This document shows positions 16,823 to 24,653 of a DNA stretch of 64,000 bases, piece after piece. How positions within the stretch are numbered: position 1 is the stretch's first letter; each line of letters starts with the position of its first letter. The stretch comes from JBBIRG01 sp964410965. Its GTDB lineage: Bacteria; CLD3; SB21; JBBIRG01. Location: contig CAYPIY010000003.1 in the NCBI GenBank assembly GCA_964410965.1, positions 248,001-312,000 of the forward strand, read 5' to 3'. A program made the position numbers and the translations under genes. The notes below the pieces were generated by a model. It saw only the letters and a program-made list of their open reading frames with translations, was not told the DNA's origin and did not search any database.

Positions 16823-17791
16823 TTAATCGCAGGTACACGAATCCCTTAACGCTTTCATTACAAAATGAGTTTTTACCGAATTGTAAGCCCCAAAATAACC
16901 GGCAATCTTATTGCCGTCTTCATCGGTGATATTGGAACGGTAGGTGATGTGGGCTTGATACATCCAGAAATTCAGTGAGTCTATCATTTTAGGTTCAAAG
17001 CCCGTTGTCTCTCTCATGCCCCATGCACGAGTAAGGATCGTATCCATTGCCATGGAAGTCCAGGGAGATATATTAAAGTTTGTTGTCAAGTCCCCGCATT
17101 CATTTATAATGCAAGTTACACCACTTTTATTAGTTAATTGAAGAAATACTAAATCCTGTTGATTAGTATCTAAATAATATGGGGTGCGAGAACGATAAGA
17201 ACATCCACCAGTAACTTGAGGACCTGATACCCATGCAATTGAATAGCAACTACTTGATTCCGGTGTATTTTTTTTAGGATATACAATAACCGTATCCCCG
17301 GGATTAATATTTGTGATGGTGATATTATCCGGTACTTTAACAGTAGCCCGGTATTCATGACCTCCCGGCCTCGTCACGCGCAGGGAGCAGGTTTGTAAAC
17401 CCGAGATATGCAGTTCATTGGAAACATCCCGGTAAGTGCCCTTCCCCACATTCTGCAGTTGCACGGTCTGGGAACCTGCCGTTAGGAATACTTCGGCGTC
17501 ATCCTGATACTTCAGCAGTCCGCGGTATTCATCCTGAAAATACCTGAGCTGAATTCGCATCATGTAGTCCTGCAAGTTGGCCGCGTCCGTGGAATCCGGG
17601 TAAACAGCAAGTAATTTTCCCACGAAGACTTCAATCGGGAACTCACGGTCTTCATCCGGCACGGCATGAGCGATAATCAATTCATAATCCTTGTCCAGAC
17701 GGCCATCGTAGGGTTTATCTTTATCGCAACCGAAACAGCAGGTGATAACAAATAATATTGCCGTTATAGCAATTTTATAGAATTTCAGCAT
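16823..17791 (-). CDS. Tandem paralogous lipoprotein A (DUF4249-like, tentative)
   Basis: 322 residues. The signal peptide MLKFYKIAITAILFVITCC ends in a lipobox with FGCDKDK, an acidic/lysine start typical of surface-exposed FCB lipoproteins. Then comes a beta-sandwich-like domain (AEVFLTAGSQTVQLQNVGKG; SLRVTRPGGHEYRATVKVP) and a conserved C-terminal half ending RDSCTCD. Against copies B and C, residues 1-170 and 250-322 are almost identical, but about 174-250 differ at roughly a quarter of positions, including cysteines. Function unknown; a binding protein with a variable loop face is inferred. Last intact copy of the operon starting at 21018. Confidence 0.78.
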   Translation of the reverse strand: MLKFYKIAITAILFVITCCFGCDKDKPYDGRLDKDYELIIAHAVPDEDREFPIEVFVGKLLAVYPDSTDAANLQDYMMRIQLRYFQDEYRGLLKYQDDAEVFLTAGSQTVQLQNVGKGTYRDVSNELHISGLQTCSLRVTRPGGHEYRATVKVPDNITITNINPGDTVIVYPKKNTPESSSCYSIAWVSGPQVTGGCSYRSRTPYYLDTNQQDLVFLQLTNKSGVTCIINECGDLTTNFNISPWTSMAMDTILTRAWGMRETTGFEPKMIDSLNFWMYQAHITYRSNITDEDGNKIAGYFGAYNSVKTHFVMKALRDSCTCD

Positions 17792-17816
17792 GTAATAATA
17801 ATTTTACCCTTCCGTC

Positions 17817-18785
17817 TTAATCGCAGTTACACGAATCCCTTAAGGCTTTCATTACAAAATGAGTTTTCACCGAATTGTAAGCCCCAAAATATCCGGCAAT
17901 CTTATTACCGTCTTCATCGGTGATATTGGAGCGGTAGGTGATGTGAGCTTGATATCTCCAGAAATTCAGCGAGTCTATCATTTTAGGTTCAAAGCCCGTC
18001 GTCTCTCTCATGCCCCATGCGCGTGACAGGTTTGTATCCATTGCCATGGAAGTCCAGGGAGATATATTAAAGTGTGTTATCAAGTCCCCGCACTCATTAA
18101 TAATGCACGCTATACCGCTTTTATTAGTTAAATGAAGTGACACTAAATCCTGTTGATTAGTATCTATATAAAAAGGGGTACGAAAACGATAAAAATATCC
18201 GTGGGTGACTTGTGAACCGGAAATATATGGTAATCCGACACAAATACTTGATTCCGGTGTATCTTTTTTTGGATATACGGTAACCGTATCTCCGGGATTA
18301 ATATTTGTGATAGTGATATTATCCGGTACCTTTACAGTTGCCCTATACTCATGGCCTCCGGGCCTTGTTACACGCAGGGAACAGGTTTGTAATCCCGAGA
18401 TATGCAGTTCATTGGAAACATCCCGGTATGTGCCCTTGCCCACATTCTGCAGTTGCACGGTCTGTGTTCCCGCTGTCATGAATACTTCAGCGTCATTATG
18501 ATACTTCAGTAATCCCCTGTACTCGTCCACAAAGTAACGAAGCTGAATTTGCATCATGTAATCCTGCAAGTTGGCCGCGTCCGTGGAATCCGGGTAAACG
18601 GCAAGTAATTTCCCTACGAAGACTTCAATCGGAAACTCACGGTCTTCATCCGGCACGGCATGAGCGATAATCAATTCATAATCCTTGTCCAAACGGCCCT
18701 CGTATGGTTTATCTTTATCGCAACCGAAACAGCATGTGATAATAAATAATATTGCAGTTATAGCAATCTTATAGAATTTCATCAT
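17817..18785 (-). CDS. Tandem paralogous lipoprotein B
   Basis: 322 residues, same architecture as copy A: MMKFYKIAITAILFIITCC signal, FGCDKDKPYEG after the lipobox, end RDSCNCD. About 11 differences from A in the first 170 residues and 2 in the last 70, but about 23 in the 80 residues between. The region around 178-200 (SSICVGLPYISGSQVTHGYF) is unique to this copy. Stop-to-start spacing to copy A is 25 bp, and the spacer sequence is itself conserved between copies, as expected from unequal crossing-over. Confidence 0.78.
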   Translation of the reverse strand: MMKFYKIAITAILFIITCCFGCDKDKPYEGRLDKDYELIIAHAVPDEDREFPIEVFVGKLLAVYPDSTDAANLQDYMMQIQLRYFVDEYRGLLKYHNDAEVFMTAGTQTVQLQNVGKGTYRDVSNELHISGLQTCSLRVTRPGGHEYRATVKVPDNITITNINPGDTVTVYPKKDTPESSICVGLPYISGSQVTHGYFYRFRTPFYIDTNQQDLVSLHLTNKSGIACIINECGDLITHFNISPWTSMAMDTNLSRAWGMRETTGFEPKMIDSLNFWRYQAHITYRSNITDEDGNKIAGYFGAYNSVKTHFVMKALRDSCNCD

Positions 18786-18810
18786 GTAATTATAATTTTA
18801 CCCTTCCGTC

Positions 18811-19770
18811 TTAATCGCAGGTACACGAATCCCGTAACGCTTTCATTACAAAATGAGTTTTTACCGAATTGTAAGCCCCAAAATAACCGGCAATCTTATT
18901 ACCGTCTTCATCGGTAATATTTGAGCGGTAGGTGATGTGGGCTTGATATCTCCAGAAATTAAGCGAGTCTATCATTTTAGGCTCAAAGCCCGTTGTCTCT
19001 CTCATACCCCATGCACGAGTCAGGATCGTATCCATAGCCATGGAAGTCCAGGGAGTTATATTATAGTTTGTTATCTGGTCCCCACACTCATTAATGATAC
19101 ATGACATCCCACATGAATTAGCTAAAAGAAATGAAACTAAATCCTGTTGATTAGTATCTAAGTAAAATGGTCTGCGAAAACGATAAGAATAGGCCTCAGC
19201 GACGGCTGGACCTGATATCCATACTAAATTAGAACAACTATTTGATTCCGGTGTAACTTTTTTTGGATATACGGTAACCGTATCCCCGGGATTAATATTC
19301 GTAATCGTGATATTATCAGGCACTTTTACAGTTGCCCAGTACTCATGGCCTCCGGGCCTCGTTACGCGCAGGGAGCAGGTTTGTAAACCCGATATATGCA
19401 GTTCATTGGAAACATCCCGGTAAGTGCCCTTGCCCACGTTCTGAAGTTTTACGGTTTGGGTTCCCGCTGTCATGAATACTTCGGCGTCATTATGATACTT
19501 CAGCAATCCCCGGTAATCATCCACAAAGGAACGGAGCTGAATTTGCATCATGTAGCCCTGTAGATTGGCTGCGTCTGTGGAATCCGGGTAAACGGCCAGT
19601 AATTTTCCCACGAATACTTCAATCGGGAACTCCCTGTCTTCATCAGGTACGGCGTGAGCGATAATCAATTCATAATCCTTGTCCAATCGGCCTTCGTAGG
19701 GTTTATCCTTTTCACAACCGAAACAACAGGTGAGTAATAATGAAAAAAATGTAAGATAGAGGTTTTTCAT
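18811..19770 (-). CDS. Tandem paralogous lipoprotein C
   Basis: 319 residues. The signal peptide differs from A and B (MKNLYLTFFSLLLTCCFGC), but the mature protein is nearly identical outside the central segment. The variable stretch reads NSCSNLVWISGPAVAEAYSY and continues to LANSCGMSCIINECGDQ, with two extra cysteines compared with B. A GGAG RBS lies just before its ATG, whereas A and B have weaker sites, so C may be the best-translated copy. It follows the 394-residue lipoprotein gene by 63 bp. Confidence 0.78.
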   Translation of the reverse strand: MKNLYLTFFSLLLTCCFGCEKDKPYEGRLDKDYELIIAHAVPDEDREFPIEVFVGKLLAVYPDSTDAANLQGYMMQIQLRSFVDDYRGLLKYHNDAEVFMTAGTQTVKLQNVGKGTYRDVSNELHISGLQTCSLRVTRPGGHEYWATVKVPDNITITNINPGDTVTVYPKKVTPESNSCSNLVWISGPAVAEAYSYRFRRPFYLDTNQQDLVSFLLANSCGMSCIINECGDQITNYNITPWTSMAMDTILTRAWGMRETTGFEPKMIDSLNFWRYQAHITYRSNITDEDGNKIAGYFGAYNSVKTHFVMKALRDSCTCD

Positions 19771-19833
19771 TGTATCTCCAAAATCATCAGGCTATCCGGC
19801 TTACACCGGATAGCCCGAATGAATAAAAAATGA

Positions 19834-21018
19834 TTAATACGTCTTCTGAGCCATAACCCAGTCCATGTGTACTAACGGACCACCGAATGCGTTAACGGTC
19901 TGCATCCATTGTGTGCCGCCTGAGGTTCTCGTATCTAAATTATCAGAATTTATACTCTTAACTCCTCCGAGAGTGTAGCGATCGTCGTTAAGAATATGCC
20001 TGTAATCCACATAATAGGCGGTGTTTTCCTGCAGTTTGCGGGTGTTATCTGCCATATCGTAATAATCGGTCAGATAGTTGCTGATAGAACCGGCCTGCTG
20101 GTCGCGGTTGTAGTGGCCCATATAATAATCGCCTGTCGCCCAGTCGGCCTCAATGGCCACCATGCGGACACTGCTGCCAGCCTGCATATTATCCACACGC
20201 ACTAAGGCGATTTCCTGGTTATCCAGCGTGGAGTAGGTCGCTTTCACATTGACGTCGGGATAGGTGCGGGAGTTGCCGGCGGCGTCATTCCAGGTCCAGC
20301 CGTTGAATATGTGGGTCGTGGTTCCGTTGATGTAATTGATCAACGGGTCGGGGCCGCTGGAGAAATAGAGTTCGAATTCCTCGTTGCTTTCGTCCTGCCT
20401 GTGTTTAAGCGTGATCTGCCGGAAGCAATAATACGTCCCCGGTGTAACCGTGGTTTTGGCCATGGAACCCGGCTGGGTCGGCAGAGTGGTGACAAAGAAA
20501 ATCACGCTGTTCGTGGCGTTATCGGGATCCAACTGGACGGTGGTTTCCTCAACCGATTCCCCGTTGAAATAAAATGCGGGGATGTCCAATACGGGCAGTC
20601 CGGACGCTTCTTCATCGATATTCTCCGGAAAATGAAACACGTCAGGATCCAGACCTACATAGTAAGGCGCGCTTCCGAGAGATTTGGAAAACGCATCTAC
20701 CATGGAATTACTGTACAATTCGATGGCGACTTCTTCATTTTCAAAAAATCCGGAACCGGTGTTCTTTGCCATGGTTTGACTCACTTTCACCGGGCCGTTT
20801 TTCAGGGCTTCCAGTGTTTTCGCGTCTAACCAGGTACGATCGGCAGCTAATGACTGGGCCACATCATTGAGTTTTTCTTTTATTTGGACAGCGGAATTGT
20901 CCGTTTGGTTGTCACCAAATTGGTCCGCGCATGAGGTTAAAGACATGAAACTAACAAGAGAAAGTAATAGAATTACCCCCCCCAACTTGTTAAATACTTG
21001 ATTTTTTTGAGTTTTCAT
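19834..21018 (-). CDS. Putative lipoprotein, first gene of the paralogue operon
   Basis: 394 residues from the ATG at 21018, chosen because an AGGAG lies 14 bp upstream and because the promoter at 21087-21114 overlaps the longer frame (ATG 21114). The signal GVILLLSLVSFMSLTSC ends in a lipobox, followed by Ala-Asp-Gln-Phe-Gly-Asp. The mature protein is acidic, with Thr/Asp/Tyr-rich beta-like stretches (GTYYCFRQITLKHRQDE, WTWNDAAGNSRTYPDVN) and a C-terminal motif GGPLVHMDWVMAQKTY. I do not recognise the family. Position implies joint expression with the variable lipoproteins. Confidence 0.7.
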   Translation of the reverse strand: MKTQKNQVFNKLGGVILLLSLVSFMSLTSCADQFGDNQTDNSAVQIKEKLNDVAQSLAADRTWLDAKTLEALKNGPVKVSQTMAKNTGSGFFENEEVAIELYSNSMVDAFSKSLGSAPYYVGLDPDVFHFPENIDEEASGLPVLDIPAFYFNGESVEETTVQLDPDNATNSVIFFVTTLPTQPGSMAKTTVTPGTYYCFRQITLKHRQDESNEEFELYFSSGPDPLINYINGTTTHIFNGWTWNDAAGNSRTYPDVNVKATYSTLDNQEIALVRVDNMQAGSSVRMVAIEADWATGDYYMGHYNRDQQAGSISNYLTDYYDMADNTRKLQENTAYYVDYRHILNDDRYTLGGVKSINSDNLDTRTSGGTQWMQTVNAFGGPLVHMDWVMAQKTY

Positions 21019-21086
21019 CTCGTTTTTACTCCTTACGTTGTTAACTACTTTTTTAATTACCAATTTCTCGAGAAAATTGTGTAGCA

Positions 21087-21114
21087 ATTTTACACGATTA
21101 TTTTTAATTGTCAA
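21087..21114 (-). promoter_or_regulatory. Promoter of the lipoprotein operon
   Basis: Minus strand consensus TTGACA (21114-21109), 16 bp, TAAAAT (21092-21087). A palindrome AATTTTCTCGAGAAATT lies in the leader just downstream (21062-21078) and could be an operator or RNA hairpin. Confidence 0.65.
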
Positions 21115-21280
21115 GTACTTTTTTAAATATTTTATGTTAAGTATATATTATGTGTTTTTATAAGTAAAAATAACCGTATTATAAAAGTATAGATTTTGTT
21201 TATTATTAAGTTAATAGAACAGTAACAACTTAGTACTCATTCTATAGATGACTAAAAATAAGAACATTGGCAAAATCGGG

Positions 21281-21400
21281 GCGGCCGTTGAGTAACCCCG
21301 TTTGCTTCGATACATTTCTCACCTCGTTCGGATTACTCGATAAGTGAGGGTTATATTATCGAGCGATAATATTTTTAGCCGGTCATTTCGATACCATGCC
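21281..21400. repeat. Degraded copy 1 of the GGTCGTTGAGTA palindromic repeat
   Basis: The left arm (gcggccgttgagtaaccccg, then TTGCTTCGATACATTTCTCA) matches copies 2 and 3. The right arm has decayed; only scattered pieces such as 'ACTCGATAAG' and 'ATTTCGATAC' remain. A short trailing palindrome CGCCCG-ACTCAATGA-CGGGCG (21404-21424) follows, and a related ACTCAATGACCGGCG also follows copy 3. Confidence 0.65.
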
Positions 21401-21430
21401 ACCCGCCCGACTCAATGACGGGCGAAACCT

Positions 21431-21516
21431 GCGGTCGTTGAGTATCCCCGCTTGCTTCGATACACTCCTCATTACATTCGGAAAACTCAGCAAGCGAAGT
21501 GTATCGAAACGACCGC
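21431..21516. repeat. Palindromic repeat copy 2 (86 bp)
   Basis: The outer arms GCGGTCGTT and AACGACCGC are perfect 9-bp inverted repeats. Inside, two other pairs are complementary (CGCTTGC/GCAAGCG and TTCGATACAC/GTGTATCGAA), but in an order that makes them alternative rather than nested stems. Nearly identical to copy 3. Confidence 0.85.
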
Positions 21517-21654
21517 CCGCAACCGTACTTCACAATACATTCGCTTACAACGAATATATCAAGAATGATACATTTATTTTTGGATTATTTTTTGGAATGT
21601 TAAATTAATAAACGGTTTTTTGTCATGATTTAATTATTAAAACAATTGAATACT

Positions 21655-21969
21655 ATGACCGGTTACATGTATATTTTGTTATGCGCTGATAGAACCTATT
21701 ATACCGGAAGTACTGTCAATCTTGAGTACCGTCTGTCACAGCATCAAAATGGCGAGGGCGCTAATTATACCAAAAAGCGTCTACCGGTTGAATTGGTATA
21801 TTTCGAGGAATATTCGAGAATAGATGAGGCCTTTTACAGAGAAAAGCAAGTTCAGGGATGGTGCCGTAAAAAGAAAGAAGCACTTATCAATGGCGATAGT
21901 GATCGTTTGCCCGAACTCTCAAAAAAGATATTTCATAAGAAAAAGAAAAAAACCTCCGGCGGTCGTTGA
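21655..21969 (+). CDS. GIY-YIG family endonuclease, single domain, embedded in palindromic repeats
   Basis: 104 residues from the ATG at 21655; a TTG at 21646 adds three residues. GIY-YIG core: GYMYILLC as the first strand, YYTGST as the second (YIG position), then the arginine and histidine of YRLSQHQ and the glutamate in FYREKQVQGW. Single-domain members are structure-selective or unassigned nucleases. The gene is flanked by palindrome copies 2 (138 bp upstream) and 3, and its last three codons and stop (GGR-stop) are supplied by copy 3. This physical fusion with the repeat suggests that nuclease and repeat move or evolve together. Confidence 0.9.
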   Translation: MTGYMYILLCADRTYYTGSTVNLEYRLSQHQNGEGANYTKKRLPVELVYFEEYSRIDEAFYREKQVQGWCRKKKEALINGDSDRLPELSKKIFHKKKKKTSGGR

Positions 21970-22045
21970 GTATAACTCGCTTGCTTCGATACATTTCTCA
22001 TTACATTCGAAACACTCAGCAAGCGAGGTGTATCGAAACGACCGC
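21959..22045. repeat. Palindromic repeat copy 3 (87 bp), overlapping the GIY-YIG stop codon
   Basis: Same arms as copy 2 (GCGGTCGTT...AACGACCGC) with a few internal substitutions and compensating arm conservation. The TGA of the nuclease gene lies in the left arm. Confidence 0.85.
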
Positions 22046-22116
22046 CCCTCCAGCACCACTCAATGACCGGCGAATCTAAAATATCAAATGATCAACTTAA
22101 AAGACAAATGCCTTAT

Positions 22117-22370
22117 CAAAAAGGGTTCACAGGTCAACCCTATTCAGTAATTCATCTACCCTGTAAGTCAAACTTTCGATGAAAATGGTTCGCCAATTAA
22201 CCCAAACGGTAGGCCATTTATCAAAAAAGGTTAATCGCTGAACCCAAACAGTTCATGGCATAGACCCAAAGGGTTGAAACATCAACCAAAAGGGTGCATC
22301 GGTCTACCCATTGCCTACATTGTTCCACCCAAAGGGCAGGCCGGTTAACTAAATGAGTTCAACTGTGAAC
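22117..22370. repeat. Array of about twelve degenerate 21-bp direct repeats
   Basis: By eye the segment divides into 12 units of 21 bp (range 20-22) sharing a 'CCAAAGGGT-N9-AAC' frame. Good units begin at about 22202, 22244, 22266, 22287 and 22329; others keep only part of the consensus. In two frames it reads short Pro-Lys-Gly-rich peptides interrupted by stops, so it could be a decayed seven-codon protein repeat. It is not a CRISPR: there are no invariant repeats or spacers. Confidence 0.6.
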
Positions 22371-22531
22371 CTTTTCTGAGGACAATGGATTAAATAATAT
22401 GGATTTATCCATCTTTAAAACAGACACTTAAATTTTTTAGCAAAAATTTATTCAAACTACGAAATGGATCTAAAAAGATTATTTGTCCATATTAATAGGC
22501 TCATAGGAAAGCATTACCCTTATTATTAAAA
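22371..22531. other. AT-rich leader between repeat array and pst regulatory region
   Basis: About 160 bp with no ORF. It contains the palindrome ATGGATTTATCCAT (22399-22412) and nothing else I can name. Confidence 0.4.
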
Positions 22532-22584
22532 TTTAACAATTCGGTAACAATTTCTTAAACATAAAGAAACAAATGATTGTTACC
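22532..22584 (+). promoter_or_regulatory. Candidate Pho box and inverted repeat upstream of pstC
   Basis: Four 7-mers at exact 11-bp spacing: TTTAACA (22532), GGTAACA (22543), CTTAAAC (22554), AGAAACA (22565). This is the geometry of PhoB/PhoP direct-repeat sites. Overlapping them, GGTAACAAT (22543-22551) is a perfect inverted repeat of ATTGTTACC (22576-22584). The response regulator encoded at 26257 is the likely binder. Confidence 0.5.
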
Positions 22585-22641
22585 TTGATGATGTTTAAAA
22601 CATAAATATTTTTCATGTTATTGATTTTATAAGATTTAAAA

Positions 22642-23733
22642 ATGCCAAACACTGAATCAAAGTCACTCCAGGATAAAACAAGCGGAGATTCCGGTTTTTC
22701 CGATCCCGGTCATTGGCTGTACAAACGAAGGAAAATCAGCGATAAAATCGCCGGGTATATAATAAAGAGTATCGCGTTTTTGTCGCTGGCGTTTATCGGA
22801 TTAATCATTGTATTCATTTTCAGGGAAACGATACCGTTATTTTCATTTTCACATGAGAACAAAGCGACCATCGTCGTGGAAGAACAGCAGGAAACATACG
22901 GCGAAGAAATGGCCGCCGATTACGGTTCATCAGCTGAGGAACAGCCGAAAGAAACGGTCGTCGTAAGCGAAGATTTGTCGATGAATAATTTTCTCGGCAG
23001 TGTCTGGCAGCCGATCTCGGACGTGCCGAAATACGGTCTTGTTCCGCTGATCGTCGGAAGTTTGAAAGTCACGGTCATCGCTATACTGATTGCCGCGCCC
23101 ATCGCCATTCTCGCGGCGCTGTTCACATCGGTGTTCGCGCCGAAATGGGCCAAAGAACTTCTTAAACCAAGCATCGAAATTTTAGCCGGGTTTCCGTCGG
23201 TCGTGATCGGGTTTTTCGCGCTCACGGTGATGGCGACGTTCATCCAGGAACTGTTCGGTTTTGAATACCGCCTGAACGCGTTTATCGGCGGGCTTGCCAT
23301 GTCGCTGGCGGTCATTCCCATCGTGTACACCATTTCCGAAGACGCGCTGACGGCCATCCCGAAATCGATGACGGAAGCGAGCCTGGCGCTTGGAGCGTCG
23401 AAGTGGCAGACGGCGCTGTTCGTGCTTCTGCCGGCGGCGACACCGGGAGTTTTCGCCGCGACGCTTCTGGGCATCGGACGCGCGTTCGGAGAAACGATGA
23501 TCGTTCTGATGGCCACCGGCAATGCCGCGCTGATCTCCGCCAGTTTTGCCGAACCCGTACGGACCATGTCCGCCACGATCGGCGCCGAAATGGCTGAGGT
23601 CGTGTTCGGCGAACCGCATTATCATATTCTGTTCCTCATCGGTGCCATTCTGTTTGTTTTCACGTTCGCGCTGAACGCCGTCGCTGAAATTTTCATCCGC
23701 CAGAAGCTCATGAAAAAATTCAGGGGAGGCTGA
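22642..23733 (+). CDS. pstC: Phosphate ABC transporter permease PstC
   Basis: 363 residues, inner-membrane permease of the high-affinity phosphate importer. The binding-protein-dependent transport signature EASLALGASKWQTALFVLLP (EAA loop contacting PstB) lies near residue 250. TM1 near 40-65 is followed by an acidic, Glu/Gln-rich extracytoplasmic stretch of about 60 residues (VVEEQQETYGEEMAADYG) longer than in typical PstC. First gene of a pstC-pstA-pstB-phoU-regulator-kinase run; pstS is not in the window. Confidence 0.93.
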   Translation: MPNTESKSLQDKTSGDSGFSDPGHWLYKRRKISDKIAGYIIKSIAFLSLAFIGLIIVFIFRETIPLFSFSHENKATIVVEEQQETYGEEMAADYGSSAEEQPKETVVVSEDLSMNNFLGSVWQPISDVPKYGLVPLIVGSLKVTVIAILIAAPIAILAALFTSVFAPKWAKELLKPSIEILAGFPSVVIGFFALTVMATFIQELFGFEYRLNAFIGGLAMSLAVIPIVYTISEDALTAIPKSMTEASLALGASKWQTALFVLLPAATPGVFAATLLGIGRAFGETMIVLMATGNAALISASFAEPVRTMSATIGAEMAEVVFGEPHYHILFLIGAILFVFTFALNAVAEIFIRQKLMKKFRGG

Positions 23734-23735
23734 CC

Positions 23736-24641
23736 GTGAAACTTAAAAACATTACCGGATTTTCAGTCATTTTCTTTTCCGCGCTGGCGGCGTCGCTGAT
23801 CGTCCTGCTCGTCGGATTCGTCATGATCCGCATCATCGCCGGCGGATGGGACGTCATGACCTGGGATTTCCTGACCAAGGCTCCTTCGCACGGCATGACC
23901 GAAGGCGGAATTTTCCCCGCGATCGTCGGAACGTTTTTTCTCGTTCTGATTATGTCCGTTGCCGGCGTTCCGGTCGGAACGGTGACGGCGATCTACCTTA
24001 ACGAATACGCGGGCGAGAAATCGCGATTCGCCAGGATGATCCGATTCGCCGTCAATACGCTGGCCGGCGTTCCCGCAATCGTGTTCGGATTGTTCGGCCT
24101 CGGATTTTTTATCCAGTTTGTCGGAAAAGGAATGGATACGTTTTTTCTCGGCGGCGCGGAACTGAAATGGGGACAGCCGAACATACTCTGGGCCAGTCTC
24201 ACCATGGCACTGCTGACGCTTCCGGTGGTTATCGTATCCGTCGAGGAATCCATCAAGACTGTTCCGCGTGAACTCCGCGAGGCAAGTCTCGCGCTCGGAG
24301 CGACGCATTGGGAAACCATCAAAAAAATCATTCTTCCCGGCTCGATCACCGGCATCATGACCGGCGGCATCCTCGCGGTCAGCCGCGGCGCGGGAGAAGT
24401 CGCACCCATCCTGTTCACCGGGGCCGCCTACTTCCTGCCCGACCTGCCCGACAGCCTGTCCGACCAGTTCATGGAACTCGGCTATCACGTGTTCATCATG
24501 TCCACGCAGTCCACCAACGTCGATGAGACGCGCGGCATTCAGTTCGCCACGACGCTGGTGTTGCTCCTGCTGACGTTTTTGCTCAATTTCTCGGCTATCT
24601 TTTTACGGTACCGTTTAAGAAAAAAATCCATAAACGCTTAA
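23736..24641 (+). CDS. pstA: Phosphate ABC transporter permease PstA
   Basis: 301 residues with six predicted membrane helices. GTG start, supported by AGGGGAGG nine bases upstream, two bases after the pstC stop. The EAA-type loop reads REASLALGATHWETIKKIIL near residue 185, and NTLAGVPAIVFGLFGLGFF is typical of PstA. Forms the permease heterodimer with PstC; expression is coupled to it by the tight spacing. Confidence 0.93.
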   Translation: MKLKNITGFSVIFFSALAASLIVLLVGFVMIRIIAGGWDVMTWDFLTKAPSHGMTEGGIFPAIVGTFFLVLIMSVAGVPVGTVTAIYLNEYAGEKSRFARMIRFAVNTLAGVPAIVFGLFGLGFFIQFVGKGMDTFFLGGAELKWGQPNILWASLTMALLTLPVVIVSVEESIKTVPRELREASLALGATHWETIKKIILPGSITGIMTGGILAVSRGAGEVAPILFTGAAYFLPDLPDSLSDQFMELGYHVFIMSTQSTNVDETRGIQFATTLVLLLLTFLLNFSAIFLRYRLRKKSINA

Positions 24642-24653
24642 CCTGAAATCTCA

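Noticed and set aside
21019..21114. Upstream start (21114) for the 394-residue lipoprotein
   Set aside because: The -35 and -10 boxes lie inside that extension, and the signal peptide with its RBS fits the start at 21018.
21281..22045. Palindromes as ordinary bidirectional terminators
   Set aside because: They lack T-runs, are 86-87 bp with a loop containing a conserved sequence, and three copies share sequence, which terminators do not need to do.
22117..22370. CRISPR array
   Set aside because: Period is 21 bp with no constant repeat and variable spacer alternation, units are degenerate throughout, and no cas gene is near.
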